Shown: positions 26,859-38,481 of the stretch, one piece after another
How positions within the stretch are numbered: position 1 is the first letter of the stretch
Layout of the letters: each line of letters begins with the position of its first letter
From: Impatiens glandulifera
Lineage: Eukaryota; Streptophyta; Magnoliopsida; Ericales; Balsaminaceae
Assembly: GCF_907164915.1 (NCBI RefSeq)
Contig: NC_061865.1
Location: 57,122,587-57,186,586 of the forward strand
Length of the DNA stretch: 64,000 nucleotides
Direction of reading: 5' to 3'
Notes under the pieces: generated by a model
The model's database searches: none
Told to the model about the DNA's origin: nothing
What the model saw: the letters and a program-made list of their open reading frames with translations, nothing else
Made by a program: the position numbers and the translations under genes

Positions 26859-26866
26859 GCTCAAAT

Positions 26867-27688
26867 TGTGGTGATTACAGATTTACAAAAGTTCTGGGTT
26901 TGAAGCGGTTAAATAATGTCATGTCTGATATGGTTTAATTAGGAACGTATTTAGGGATTAATGCTGGGTGGTGGGATTTTAAAAAAATTGAGTGGATTTT
27001 GAAAAATAAAATAAAAATTATAGATAAAACGAGTAAATAAACGTAAATTTTTTCATTTACTTGAGAATTAGATAAATAAATAGTGAATTAAATTGAAAAT
27101 AAAAATTAGAAAAACATGTCATCTTTATACCGTAACAAAAAATAATATTTCGGGGGTTTGTGCTTGAACCCTAACATAGATCATTCACTCGTTAAGTATG
27201 TATGCAGGTTATGTGTTTAACTCACGAGATTAGTCGCACTACTGCGGAACTCAACTGTCTCAAAAAAACAAATATAAATAAATACAACTTTACAACTATG
27301 TATGTCATTGGCCTTGCTCCCTAGCCCATTCTGATTTCAACCTACGTTCATAAGAAAAGTGTGAGATCCTATTTTTCAAGAAAGAAATTATTGAGATATT
27401 TGAAGCCTTTTATAATATGAGATCCTATTATTCCTAAGACTAATGGACACAATTTGATGCATCACAAACAGGACATATTCTAAGGAATTTCCTAATCAAA
27501 ATTGAAAACAATTTTTTTTATAAGGACTTAAATACAAAATTATTTTTTTGTCACTTAATTTAGACAGTTAGACTCTACAAATTAATGTTTTCGCTTCAAT
27601 TTAAGACTTATATAGTTAAAATCAAAAATTAAATATATTTCTTTATGCAAAACTCTTGACGATGATAATTAAAATATTTTACAAGTTT

Positions 27689-27726
<38 letters not shown>

Positions 27727-27803
27727 GATAGGATCAGTGTAACTAATAAAGACTGGGGTTTGACTATTAATGACAACTCACGATAAACGATTCGATTTTA
27801 ACT
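26867..27803. other. Intergenic DNA with a second AT microsatellite
   Basis: No gene is seen. An AT run of about 30 bp lies at 27693-27722. A short stretch at 27150-27260 has a weak tRNA-like look but no acceptable box A/box B pair. Confidence 0.5.
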
Positions 27804-28921
27804 CTGTTAGAAGTTAAAATATGTTTCTATTCTTCGCAAATCCTTTGAACTCTTGAAACGGTTTCAAGGGCAGAAGTGTTCGTCGGATTTGAAGCTTTGA
27901 ACCAATGAAAGATGAAGGACTGAAAGTAAAGAACACAAAAGGTTGTTTATGGATGTTCGGAGCAAACTCTCCTATGTCACCCCTTCTTCCACAACCAGAA
28001 GGATTCACTAAATTCATTTAATCAAATACAATTTATTAATCTATCTGAACACTCTATTGAATAGAACAACCTCTGTTCAACTTACAATATTAAGAACAAT
28101 ATTCTCCCAGCTAGACAGTTTCGATTCTTTCTCTCTTGAACTTGGAAGATGATAAAAATCAGTAAGTGCAAGAGTAAGCTTGTGAATTGTAAAAGTGAGC
28201 AAAAGCAACCGGTTATTCGGCCGTTGTCCTTGAGCATCTATTTGTAGTAGAAGAACATCAACGGTCGAATCTTATTCATTGAACACATGGCAAGCGTCCA
28301 TTGGAAGGCCGTCCAAAGGACAAGAGTACAACAGACTCTGAGCAATTGGAACGTGGCCATACTGAACAGATAGTGCGTCGAATATCCTTTCTGATATTGT
28401 CTTGTACTAGACAAACCATTGGAAGGACATATGTGTATGTGGCGTTCGTTCATTTGATGCAATTAGTTGGCTTGTCAGACTGTACAGGAGTGAGTGGAGC
28501 AGAGTAGCAGACAACTAGTTGATCGTAGGTAGACATATGCTAACTTCATACGGCTGCTGAAGCGAGGCATTAGACGTGCTCCATTAGACTACCTAGTCTA
28601 AGGGAGTTAGACGTCAACGTCTAATAGTGTGTTCCATTAAACCGACACGTCTAATGGAGTTAGACTGCAACGTCTAACTACGTATCTGTTAGATTGCACG
28701 TCTAATTACGAATCACTTTAGACTTATCTTAAGGAGTTAGACGTCAACGTCTAACTACGTTACCCAATAGACTACCACATCTAACGTCTAACTACGTATC
28801 TGTTAGACTACACGTCTAACTACGTATCTGTTAGACTACACGTCTAACTACGTAACACGTCTAATTAGCCTACTCAGACCACGTCTAAGTTAGTCAAGTC
28901 TGATGCACCTGCATAGAAACA
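27804..28921 (+). mobile_element. Candidate solo LTR (unproven)
   Basis: The block opens TGTTAGAAGTTAAAATATG and closes near GCATAGAAACA. It contains GATGTTCGGAGCAAACTCTC followed by a CACCCCTTCTTCC stretch, which resembles plant LTR sequence. It also contains the TTAGACG motif array. I found no target-site duplication and no second copy in the window, so the boundaries and even the LTR nature are tentative. Confidence 0.3.
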
Positions 28922-28930
28922 ATTAGACGG
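28569..28930. repeat. TTAGACG / CGTCTAA inverted-motif array
   Basis: About 360 bp are packed with the heptamer CGTCTAA and its complement TTAGACG in alternating orientation, spaced mostly 10-40 bp apart. Two copies form the near-perfect palindrome TTAGACGTCAACGTCTAA (28607-28624 and 28737-28754). The unit CTAACTACGTATCTGTTAGA recurs three times. Confidence 0.8.
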
Positions 28931-29518
28931 CTTAGCTTTATTCATATTTAAACATCATCAAAGCTCAGTTGTTTAATATTTCGTATTTTCTGTTAATTAA
29001 CTTTTTGCATAGTTTTTCCAAATAATTTTTTCTAAGTTAATTAACTCTTCACTTAATTTTTCCGAACCTAATATATTCCCTTACCATATATCATCTAAAA
29101 AATTATCTATATTAATATTAATTCAAGATATAAATAATTTTTTTTTTATCATTTACCTTTATAATTTTTATATTTATTTTATTTATATATATATATATAT
29201 AAACAATTTTAATTTTTTTTATTATAAATGCACATACCTTCATAATTTTATATTTATTTGTTACCTTATATATATTATATTTTTTTTCATTAATTTTATA
29301 TAAATACATTTTATCTTTATCATACATTTTTTCACTTATATATATAATATTTTATAAATAATTTTTATGTTAATATTAAAATTAACTAATTGGTAATAAA
29401 TATTATATACAAAATATATATACATACAAAAATAATAAATTTATATTTTCAAGAATGTATTATTGACTATAATATATGTTGGCGCAACTTTTAAACAAAT
29501 GATAGGTATCTGAAAGTG
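28931..29518. other. AT-rich spacer
   Basis: Very AT-rich DNA with no gene. It separates the TTAGACG array from the 88-bp satellite. Confidence 0.6.
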
Positions 29519-30286
29519 TGAGGTCAGAATTAGTGGTTGGTTTGGTGAGCATTTTAAAGTGTGAAGTCACGAGATGGAGTTCGGGTGGTGGGTGTTTTGT
29601 CGAGTGTGAGATCGGAATTAGTGGTTGGTATGATGAGCATTTAAAAGTGTGAGGTCACGAGATGAAGGTCGGGTGGTGGGTGGTTTGTCGAGTGTGAGGT
29701 CGGAATTAGTTGTTGGTTTGACAAGCATTTGAAAGTGTGAGGTCACGAGATAAAGGTCGGGTGGTGGGTGTTTTTTCGAGTGTGAGGTCGAAATTAGTGG
29801 TTGGTTTGGCAAATATTTGCAAGTATGAGGTCACGAGATAGAGGTCAGGTGGTGGGTAGTTTGTCGAGTGTGAGGTTAGAATTAGTGGTTGGTATGACGA
29901 ACATTTGAAAGTATGAGGTCACGAGATTGAGGTCGGATGGTGAGTGGTTTGTCGAGTGTGAGGTTAGAATTAGTGATTGGTTTGACGAGCATTTGAAAGT
30001 GTGAGGTCACGAGATGAAGGTCAGGTGGTGGGTGGTTTATCGAGTGTAAGGTCAGAATTAGTGCTTAGTATGACGAGCACTTGAAAGTGTTAGGTCACGA
30101 GATGGAGGTCGGGTGGTAGGTGGTTTTTCGAGTGTGAGGTTGGAATTAGTGGTTGGTTTGACGAGCATTTGAAAATGTGAGGTCACGAGATGGAGATTGG
30201 GTGGTAGATGATTTGTCGAGTGTGAGGTCGGAATTAGTGATTGGTTTGATGAACATTTGAAAATGTAAGGTCAAGAGATGAATGTA
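29519..30286. repeat. 88-bp tandem satellite, about 8.7 copies
   Basis: Successive copies begin GTGAGGTCGGAATTAGTG at 29519, 29606, 29694, 29782 and 29870, and continue to about 30286, giving a period of 88 bp (one of 87). Each unit also holds GTGAGGTCACGAGATG and GTCGGGTGGTGGGTG. Copies differ by a few scattered substitutions. The array is GC-richer than its flanks. No long open frame suggests coding use. Confidence 0.9.
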
Positions 30287-30661
30287 TGTTAATATTAAGT
30301 TTAAGATTAAACTTAATTTTTACAAATTAAACTAATTTTAAATTAATTAAATTTGAATAATATTAATTTTATTTAAAATATTTATAAATAAATAATATTT
30401 TATATATATATTTATCCGCACGGGATTAATGTTAGTATTAATAATAATTGTTGTGGGACTTTCACCTTAGTTATGAGTTGAATATTAACTTGAAAATGTA
30501 AATAATTTTTTTTAAACACCCTCTTATAAAAAGAAAATAGATATTAATTTAAATTTAATTTGACATATATTTATAAATTTATTAAAAAATTATATATACT
30601 CTCAACTCCAAATTCTTTTTTCTAGATGACCCATTTGAAAATCATGAATGGGTTATCAATG
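30287..30661. other. AT-rich spacer before the LTR element
   Basis: No gene is seen. It ends in CAATG (30657-30661), a candidate target duplication partner of CAATA after the element. Confidence 0.5.
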
Positions 30662-31124
30662 TGTTACGACTTGTTTCGTAAGGTGTGTTTATGGGTTCTT
30701 GATCTCTAGGACCGGTGAAAATTCTATAATCAAATGGTAGCGGAAGGTTTTTAATAGAGAAATTGGGATGAGGAGATAAAAGAACCAAGGGTGAGAAGAG
30801 AAATACTTTTGGTCTATACCAAACAATCCATAGTAAATAATAATAACAAATGGGGGCGAAGTTCATATCTTCATTATTCCATTCATGGGTTTTTGGGGAA
30901 GAAATATCAGCCTTATATAGGTGATGTCTTGCCCCAGAATATTCGGTTACAACTACTTAGAAAATAACAAAATTCAGTTTGTAAAACATAAAGGGAAAGC
31001 AAAACAAAATATTAAAACAACAAACAGAAATCTGGCCAATGTGCACAATAGGACCGAGAAAGGGTGCCGAGAAAGATTATTGGAATTATTCTAGGACCGA
31101 GGCCTTAATTTGGAGACCCTAACA
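30662..31124 (-). repeat. 3' LTR of the Ty3-type element
   Basis: This 463-bp copy lies downstream of the gag remnant when the element is read on the minus strand. It is preceded there by the polypurine tract. It lacks the roughly 24-bp duplication (TTTTTGATCTC words) seen near the far edge of the other copy. Confidence 0.85.
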
Positions 31125-31369
31125 TTATCTCCCCCTTAAAAATTCGTCGCCCTCGACGAAAAAGACCGTGGCCTGGCGAGCCTCTAATGCGCATGCCCCT
31201 ATCTTCAAAGAGAACTCTTTTCTCTTGCTGTCCGGTCGGATTTTCAGCAGGTCCAGCAAGTGTTGGAATGTAAGACCGCTTTTCTTTAAAAGTCTTCGGT
31301 CTTCCAGCTCTAAAATCAGTCCTTCTTTCGGCCCAGCACGCCAGGTGCAGCAAAATGGTCATTTTTCTT

Positions 31370-32526
31370 CTAGGCATACTCTAGAGTGTCTTCAAACAAC
31401 CAAGCCCAATCCTTTTTCCGGACCAGCAACACATGTGCAACAACATAGCCATGTCTTTTAATAACCTTCCTGGCTGGTGGTCGGTTGTTGGGTTGCTGGT
31501 TGAGCCCTTTGATTATGTGCTGGAAATTTTTAGGAGTGTCTTCCAAAACAAGTGAAACAATTTGGCATTCGTTCTTACTCTTTATTTGTACCGTGACAAC
31601 AACATTATAATTATTCAAGGTCTTTTGTAGCCGGTTGCCTTGTATTATGTTGACCTGCGGCCGAGGGGTACCCTGCTGGACCGTGAATGTGTGCAAAGAA
31701 ATGACATGTTCGTTCCCTATCTCAAGCAGCAAGGCTGGGTCATAAAAACCTAATTCTTGGACGGGTTCATGGACTTCTTGCTGATTAGGCGAGGCCATGA
31801 ATATTTTGGATTTGCACTTATGATTGTGCTCCCAATTTTCATTGCAAGTAAACACAGGTCTTCCTTGGGATCGGTTGTCCGGTTTGTGCTCGGCCAGGCC
31901 GTGTTAACATTGCATGGTTTGGGAAGCAGCGGCGGTTCAACGTTGTACAAGAGCCTACTGCTCATTAGGGACCCGTAAGTTGCTTCTTGGGCAGCACTGA
32001 CCTGTTTCAAGTTCATGCGTTGTCTCATGGGGGTGCCGTGTATCGGAAGACCGAATCGCAGCTAGAGATCCCTCTTGAATACATCACACGTCAAGGCTTC
32101 CATATGGTTGCGATTATGCAAATATGAGTCATGCCACGTTCTTACCTCTTTTGAAAAGTGAGTGCAGACAATGTCTAGTTTTATGGCATCATTCATCTTG
32201 CCCACCTTAAAGACTTGCTCGGAAAATATGAGCCAGCCCTCCAAATTAGTCCAATCAAATGCAGGAATATTAACATTTATGAGTCGGGTTGGAGGAAGGT
32301 AGTAAGAAACATTAACATAGGGTCGGGTGCGGGGATCTTGGCCATTATTAAACGCACCACTTTCAATGGCAGTCAAGTTTTTTCCAGGAGCATACCTTCT
32401 GTCCATATTTTGCTAAAAGGCATTGTGCACAGCAGCCTGTTCGGTCATGTGTTGTTGTAGGGAAGCTTGCATGGAGGCATATTGTTGTTGGGTCAGACCT
32501 TCGAGTAGGGTCTTAAGAGCATCCAT
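31370..32526 (-). pseudogene. Broken gag (Gag plus start of protease) of the Ty3-type element
   Basis: The frame starts at 32526 (MDALKTLLEGLTQQQ), meets an in-frame stop at 32413-32415, reopens at MDRRYAPGK (32406) and runs to 32062. It carries FDWTNLEGWLIFSEQVF and HFSKEVRTWHDSYLH, typical of plant Ty3-type Gag. After a frame change, 31855-31370 holds a zinc-knuckle-like FTCNENWEHNHKCKSK and then GNEHVISLHTF, which in full elements leads into the protease. Reverse transcriptase, RNase H and integrase are absent. The interior stop and frame shift make this non-functional. Confidence 0.72.
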
Positions 32527-32583
32527 CTTTGTTTGATATCGGGTTTCTTTCATTTGAGGATCGTCTTGCTCTGATATCAAGAA

Positions 32584-33056
32584 TGTTACGACTTGTTTCG
32601 TAAGGTGTGTTTATGGGTTTTTGATCTCAAGAATCAAGTTTTTGATCTCTAGGATCGGTGAAAATTCTATAATCAAAGGGCAGCGGAAGATTTTTAATAG
32701 AGAATTTGGGATGAGGGGATAGAAGAACCAAGGGTGAGAAGAGAAATATTGTTGGTCTAAACCAAACAGTCCATAGTAAATAATAATAAATAAATGGGGG
32801 CGAAATTCATATCTTCATTATTTCATTCATGGGTCCTTGGGGAAGAAAAATTAGCCTTATATAGGTGATGTCTTGCCCCAAAATATTCGGTTACAACTAC
32901 TTAGAAAAATAACAGAATTCGGTTTGTAAAACATATAGGAAAAACAAAACAAAATATTAAAACAACAAACAGAAATCTGGCCCATGTGCACAATAGAACC
33001 GAGAAAAGTTGATGAAATTATTCTAGGACCGATGCCTTAATTTGGAGACTCTAACA
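32584..33056 (-). repeat. 5' LTR of the Ty3-type element
   Basis: This 473-bp copy is adjacent to the primer-binding site, so it is the upstream LTR on the minus strand. A 24-bp tandem duplication near 32622-32657 separates it from its partner. Confidence 0.85.
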
Positions 33057-36000
33057 CAATATTTGATTAATTCTTAGAAAGAAATCATCTGCTTAGTTAA
33101 AAAAAAAAACTATTTTTATTAATATAAAAATATTAGCAAATAATATTTAACTTGTTTGGATTACGATTTTTTTAGAATTTGTAGAGAATAAAATTAATTA
33201 TTGATGATTATTTTAAATATCAGATTTTTATTTTTTATTTTGTTGGTAGAGAAAAGTTTTAAAATATAATAATAAAATAAAAGTTAATAATTTAAAATAT
33301 ATAGTATTTTAATATTTTTGTCAAATATATTAAATGATACGATATTTAATAGGACAATCAAATGATTTTTTATTAGTTTAAGAATAATCTTTTAGTTTTC
33401 AAATCAAAATAATTTATTATATCATAAAATAAGAAGTAATTAAAAATTAATTTTTTACAAAAATTCATCAAACAATCTCCAAATTTAAAGAATATACTAC
33501 TTAATTTGAAGAGTCTAGTTTCATTTGAAAATATTTTTTTAATGTATGAATTTAATTTTTTTATAAACTGTATTTAAATAAATAAATAAATAGAAAAAAA
33601 TACACAAAGTTATATTGCACAAATTTTAAAACGCTCTTCGACCTTGTTTGATTTTGGTTTCAATAACCCAAACAAATCAAACATTATTTTACTTTTTCTC
33701 TCATTTATCGCATCATATAAAAAAACAAAAATACTCTTTATTTTATTTATTTTAAATTATTATTATTTAATATATATATATATATATATCGTTTAAGGGA
33801 TTCTTCCTAATGTTATTTTTATAAATTGAGTTATTTGAAAATAATTCTAATGTTATCTATATATATAATGATGCTTAGTTTTGAAAGTGTCTGGATTGTC
33901 GGGTCGAAAGTTCTGGTTAATTTGGATATATATGTGAGAGTAAATGAATAATTTGGTCGGATTCTAGGACAAAACAAGTACAACTCTTTAACCAACTAGG
34001 CTAATAACACTTTATATTTTAAATTCTAACACCAAATTTGATGAACACGGGACATTGTAACAATATATTTTTATCCGTGTGCATCGCACGGGAATCTTTC
34101 TAATTTTTATAAACTGAGTTATTTGAAAATAATGATTGACAATAATTTTAAGGAGATATATAATAATTTTTTTAAAAAAAAAAAACTAGATATATAATAT
34201 ATAGTGATAAAATAAAAAAAAATATTTTAGTATTTTGTTAAATTAATTGAGTATTGTGATGTAACATATTGATAGGAAAAATATATTTGATTTGTTTGAG
34301 TTATACCAAACATTATAAAAAATATATATTACTTACTCAAAAACATCATTCATTATTATTTTTTTGAGAAATAATTGGGAGGGAAAATTTAAGTAAGGAA
34401 ATTAGAGAGGGAATAATTAGCACAATCAATATGATTGGCTTGAAAACCTAAAATAATTTTTTTCTATCTTCATTTTTTAAATAAACCTCATACCCACTTG
34501 TTTGATGTTTGATTATTGAGATAAAATCCAGTTTTTATCCTAATATTTAAATATTTTATCAATGATCTAATCATTAATTTTATCCATTTAAATATTAAAA
34601 GTACATTTTTCTAATTCACAATTCTCTCACATTCACTTTACCCTCTCAATTTAAAGGTAAATTAGTCTTATGCCTTGTTTAGATTCAGTTTTTTTTTTAA
34701 ATTTAGAGGGTGAAAATAAATAATGATGGGTGGTGATTTTGAGGAGGTGAAGATTATTTTTTTTTTAAAAAACTTAAAGAGTATTGATATATATAAATAA
34801 AATAAAAAATAATAATTTAAAATATAGAGTATTTTAGTATTTTGGTTAATGAAATGAGTGATGTGATTGATTTGAAAATTGATTTTGGTTGAATTTTTTT
34901 GAAAACCCAAAAAGAACATGTTCTTAAAATTTTAAAATTTTATTTTTTCATAATTTTTATCCAACAAAGGTTTTAGGAAAAAATCAAGGTAAAACTCAAA
35001 ACTCACCTCCTCAAACAAGTCCGGACTTAAAAAATAAAAATTTAAAGTTTAATTCTTCAAAAGAAATTTATGTTCCGGATTGAAGTTTTTAGAAAATTTA
35101 GAGAGAAAAAATTAGTGATCGGTGATGATTTTTGAAGGTAATAATAATTTTTGGTAAAAAAACTTAAAGGGTATTGATATATATAAATAAAATAAAATAA
35201 AATAAAATATTCTAAAATAAAGAGTAATCTGTCTAATAAAACGAGTGATTTAATTGTGAAAAATAATCGATTAAAAAATTATTTTAATAGAATTTTTTCT
35301 TAAAATCACAAAGAAAACCATCCCATACAATTTTTTACAACTATATATATAATATAATATAAATTATATTATTATTAATTAATTAAAAAATCAATTATAC
35401 GTGTACAAGGAGATAAAAAAAAAGTAAATAAAGAGTATTGATATATATAAATAAAATAAAAAAATAATAATTTAAAATAAAGAGTATTTTAGTTAATGAA
35501 ATGAGTAATTTAATTATTAAGAAATGATTGATTAAAAATTTTATTTTAATTAAATTTTTTCTTAAAATTGAAAATAAAAACATCCCATACAATTTTTTAT
35601 AACTATATATGTATAATATAATATAAATTATATTATTATTAATTAATTAAAAAATCAATTATACGTGTACAAGGAGATAAAAAAAAGCAAATAGTAAACA
35701 GTAAAAAGCGTTTTTTTTTTAATTAAAAGTTATGGCGGTTTGGGTATCAACGTGGATAGGTCCCCACCCACACTTCCCAAGGACGAGAAAACAGTCACCA
35801 CATTTTACCGTAACACGCTCATCGTACTAATAATAAATAAGAGTTATTTCAAAATAAAATTTAAATAGTTAACATAACATTTTTATTATAATAATAAAGT
35901 ATCATAATAATAGCATTATTAACTATATGAATCGAACGAGAATAACGATTTCTCTGAAACTAGATACTCCATCCGAAAAAAATTGAGATGATAACCCAAT

Positions 36001-37980
36001 TATGTAGGTCATATTAGCCGAATCAATTCAAATTTCTCAACAACTACCGAAAACTCGAACATCACCCAAATGTATGTAATGTTAGTGATTAAAATAAGTT
36101 TAATACTAATCAAACGCACTTACAAATAAATAAAGGAATTAGATAAATCAATCTATCCCACAAAATCCTTAATATTAATTTTTTATTAATGTTTTTTTAT
36201 TAAAAGATGATATTTTTAACTATTTAATTATTTAATTAATCAAATAAATATCATACTTTTATTTTTTTTTTTTAATAAATTAAGTAATTATAAACCTAAA
36301 TAAAATGCATTCTCCTAATTATAAAATTTTATAATCTCAAATTATTTTTATTTGTCTAATTTGTTATAATAATTTTAACTAATAAGGTAAGTCAATAAAT
36401 TATAATCAAATATATATATATATATAATATAATATATAATGTTATATATTATTACAAATATAAAAAAAAATATATTATCAAAATATTAGATAAAGTAATA
36501 AGTTGAATATTTTATTTAATTAAAAAAAATTAACATTACACTCCATAGTTTTCCTAGCTTCAACTCATAATAAGTTTAGTATAATATAAACTAATTATAA
36601 AATAAAGATGGGTGAAGATTTTTTTTTAATGACTTAAAATATATTAATAGATTTATAATAACAAATAATAATTTAATGTAAATAATATTTTAATTAATAA
36701 ATTTTTTAATTATAAATTTTAGTTTTGATTATTAAAATAATCCAAAATAAACTAAATTTTATTTTAGCGTTAATAATCCATGTAATATCTCCATAAAAAT
36801 TTTATGATAGTACATATTTTTTATTTTAAATTATTTATTGTTATCTCATTTATTAGTTTTTTTAAATAATAAAAAAAAATATAATAATAGATTGAAGTAG
36901 TATTTATTGAGGATAGATAGAAGGGCTTTTTTTAGTAGCGATTGACTGATGGTACATCTAACTCTCAGGATAATTTTTTTATTTGTTATTTATAACTGAA
37001 AAAGCAATATGCATATAATGAGCTGTCTTTATTTAAAAGGTAAAATCTAGGAATATTATAGTTGCGTGTTTTATACTTTTGGTATTTTTTCATATCAATA
37101 ATTATTCCAAATATATATACAATTTTTATATTTTATTAAAAAATATTAATTTTAATAAGTTATGCGTATTTATTTTTAACCCGAGTGTTTGTTGTGTATT
37201 AAATAAAATAAAAATAATAATTTTAAATAAATAATATTTTAATATTTTAATTTAGTTAATAAATAGAGTGATTTTGATAGATAAAAAGGAGAATGAAATA
37301 ATGTTTAATTTGTTTGAATTATTTAAAAAAAACTTAAAACCGAACAAGGCTTTGAAGGAAACTTGAAATATTTATTCTTATAAAATTAATATTTTATATT
37401 AAATGGAGAAACTAAAATTTATAATACTATAACTTGTTTAATGATAACGACAAAGCATGACATTAAAATAAATAAATAAATAACGTTACTAAATAGGTTA
37501 TTGAGTTCGTAAGTACTCAAAAAGAACGATTAACTCCCGACAAAACGTAATAAATGATACGCATCGAACAATTACGATCATCAAATTCGACGATTTTTTT
37601 TCAACCAAATAATTTACCAAAAAAATAATTTAAATGGTAACCAAAATATATAAGTATGCTATATCACCTATATCAATCCAAACTTTAAAAAAAACTCGAG
37701 CATCATCTAATTAATCAAAGTAATACTCCACAAAAACTTTAGATGTTAATCATTCATGGACAATGTCAAAATAATTAAGTTAGAGATTCAACATTTTAAT
37801 TTTAATGCACATATCATCCCTAAAAGTTCCACTATGATTACCTAAAATATCTTCTATTATTAAAAAAAAATAAAAAATACCTTATGTTTATCCGAACAAG
37901 TTGTATAATTTAAATAATAATATTTTTGGATTATAATGTTTATATTTTTGAAAAAAATTAATATAATAATAAAAATAGGA
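33057..37980. repeat. AT-rich field of related MITE-like repeats
   Basis: Nearly 5 kb contain no gene. A shared block built from GTATTGATATATATAAATAA, then AATAATAATTTAAAATA, then GAGTATTTTAGT, recurs around 34765-34915, 35170-35330, 35435-35590 and, more weakly, 36640-36780 and 37195-37330. GCCTTGTTTAGATTCAG-like and CAAACAAGTCC-like ends bracket one copy (about 34674-35020), as in short inverted-repeat MITEs. Another fragment with such ends lies at 33643-33700. Confidence 0.55.
35158..35684. repeat. Recent tandem duplication, about 262 bp x2
   Basis: The two halves carry the same order of words: GTATTGATATATATAAATAA, then AACTATATAT (35339 and 35601), then AATTATACGTGTACAAGG. The offset is 262-264 bp. 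Similarity is highest in the right part of each unit, which suggests recent duplication inside the MITE field. Confidence 0.75.
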
Positions 37981-38481
37981 TATGTATAAAAAAAACCACT
38001 GTATTTTATTTGCGGTTTTGATTGTAGACCACAGATTCGATTTTACCTCCTCTCTCTCTCTTCTCTTCTTTCTTTCTCTTTCTCTCTCTAAACGTCGTTT
38101 ACACGAATGAAAGCTAGACAGGTGCATCACATCAAAGGGAAAACCCCAATTACAATTGAAATTGAAAGTGAAATTGGGTCTCTCGACGAAATCGAAGGAT
38201 TTACAACCGAATGGAAAATCTTAGCAGAATTAAGAACTCAGGTAATCCTCAAACTCACTATTCAAGACAACTAAAGCTGTCTCTATACGAGAAGACGCTG
38301 AGACGGCCGTACGTCATTAGTTAGGGCAAACTAATCGTGGGGGAAAGGGAAAAGGGAATCGTTCCTGATTCCTGACCGAAGAACCGAAGAAACGAGAAGA
38401 ATACGACTTACTTAAAGGAGGGACAGAGTAGCTATATACAACGAGGAGTGAGAGAAACTGAGGAGGAGGAGAGAAAACGAG
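37981..38481 (+). promoter_or_regulatory. Probable core promoter and long leader of the FLC-like gene
   Basis: The sequence changes here from AT-rich to balanced composition. It includes TATGTATAAAAAAAACC near 37980 as a TATA-like element, a CT-rich block at 38046-38090 and a purine-rich stretch just before the ATG. That would give a leader of about 400 bases containing the small open frame at 38107. These placements are inferred, and the transcription start is unknown. Confidence 0.4.
38107..38274 (+). CDS. Small upstream open frame, 55 codons, unrecognised
   Basis: An ATG opens a frame of 55 codons starting MKARQVHHIKGKTPITIEIE and rich in E, I and K, with no stop until 38272. It lies entirely in the presumed leader of the FLC-like gene, 207 bp before that gene's ATG, in DNA less AT-rich than its surroundings. 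It may be a translated upstream ORF that lowers FLC-like protein output, a relic exon of another gene, or chance. A possible donor (CAG|GTAATCC) sits at 38250. I do not recognise a family. Confidence 0.3.
   Translation: MKARQVHHIKGKTPITIEIESEIGSLDEIEGFTTEWKILAELRTQVILKLTIQDN

Larger units (their letters stand above)
30662..33056 (-). mobile_element. Non-autonomous Ty3/gypsy-type LTR retrotransposon with gag remnant
   Basis: Two direct repeats, 30662-31124 and 32584-33056, both start TGTTACGACTTG and end CTAACA on the plus strand, so they carry TG...CA ends. They differ by scattered substitutions and two indels. Polarity is minus: beside the right LTR the minus strand reads TGATATCAGAGCAAG, close to the initiator-Met tRNA primer-binding site (32568-32579). 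Beside the left LTR it reads AAGGGGGAGATAA, a polypurine tract (31126-31138). Flanks CAATG and CAATA suggest a 4-5 bp target duplication. The 1.46-kb interior is far too short for pol, so mobility depended on other elements. Confidence 0.88.

Noticed and set aside
27150..27262. Possible further SINE (GCTTGAACCCTAACATAG region)
   Set aside because: A box-B-like word is present, but there is no convincing box A at the right distance and no tail.
28238..28507. Overlapping open frames on both strands near 28.3 kb
   Set aside because: They lie in a candidate LTR next to the TTAGACG array and contain no known motif.
29118..29327. 69-codon minus-strand lysine/isoleucine/tyrosine-rich frame
   Set aside because: It is a product of extremely AT-rich DNA and has no complexity suggesting a protein.
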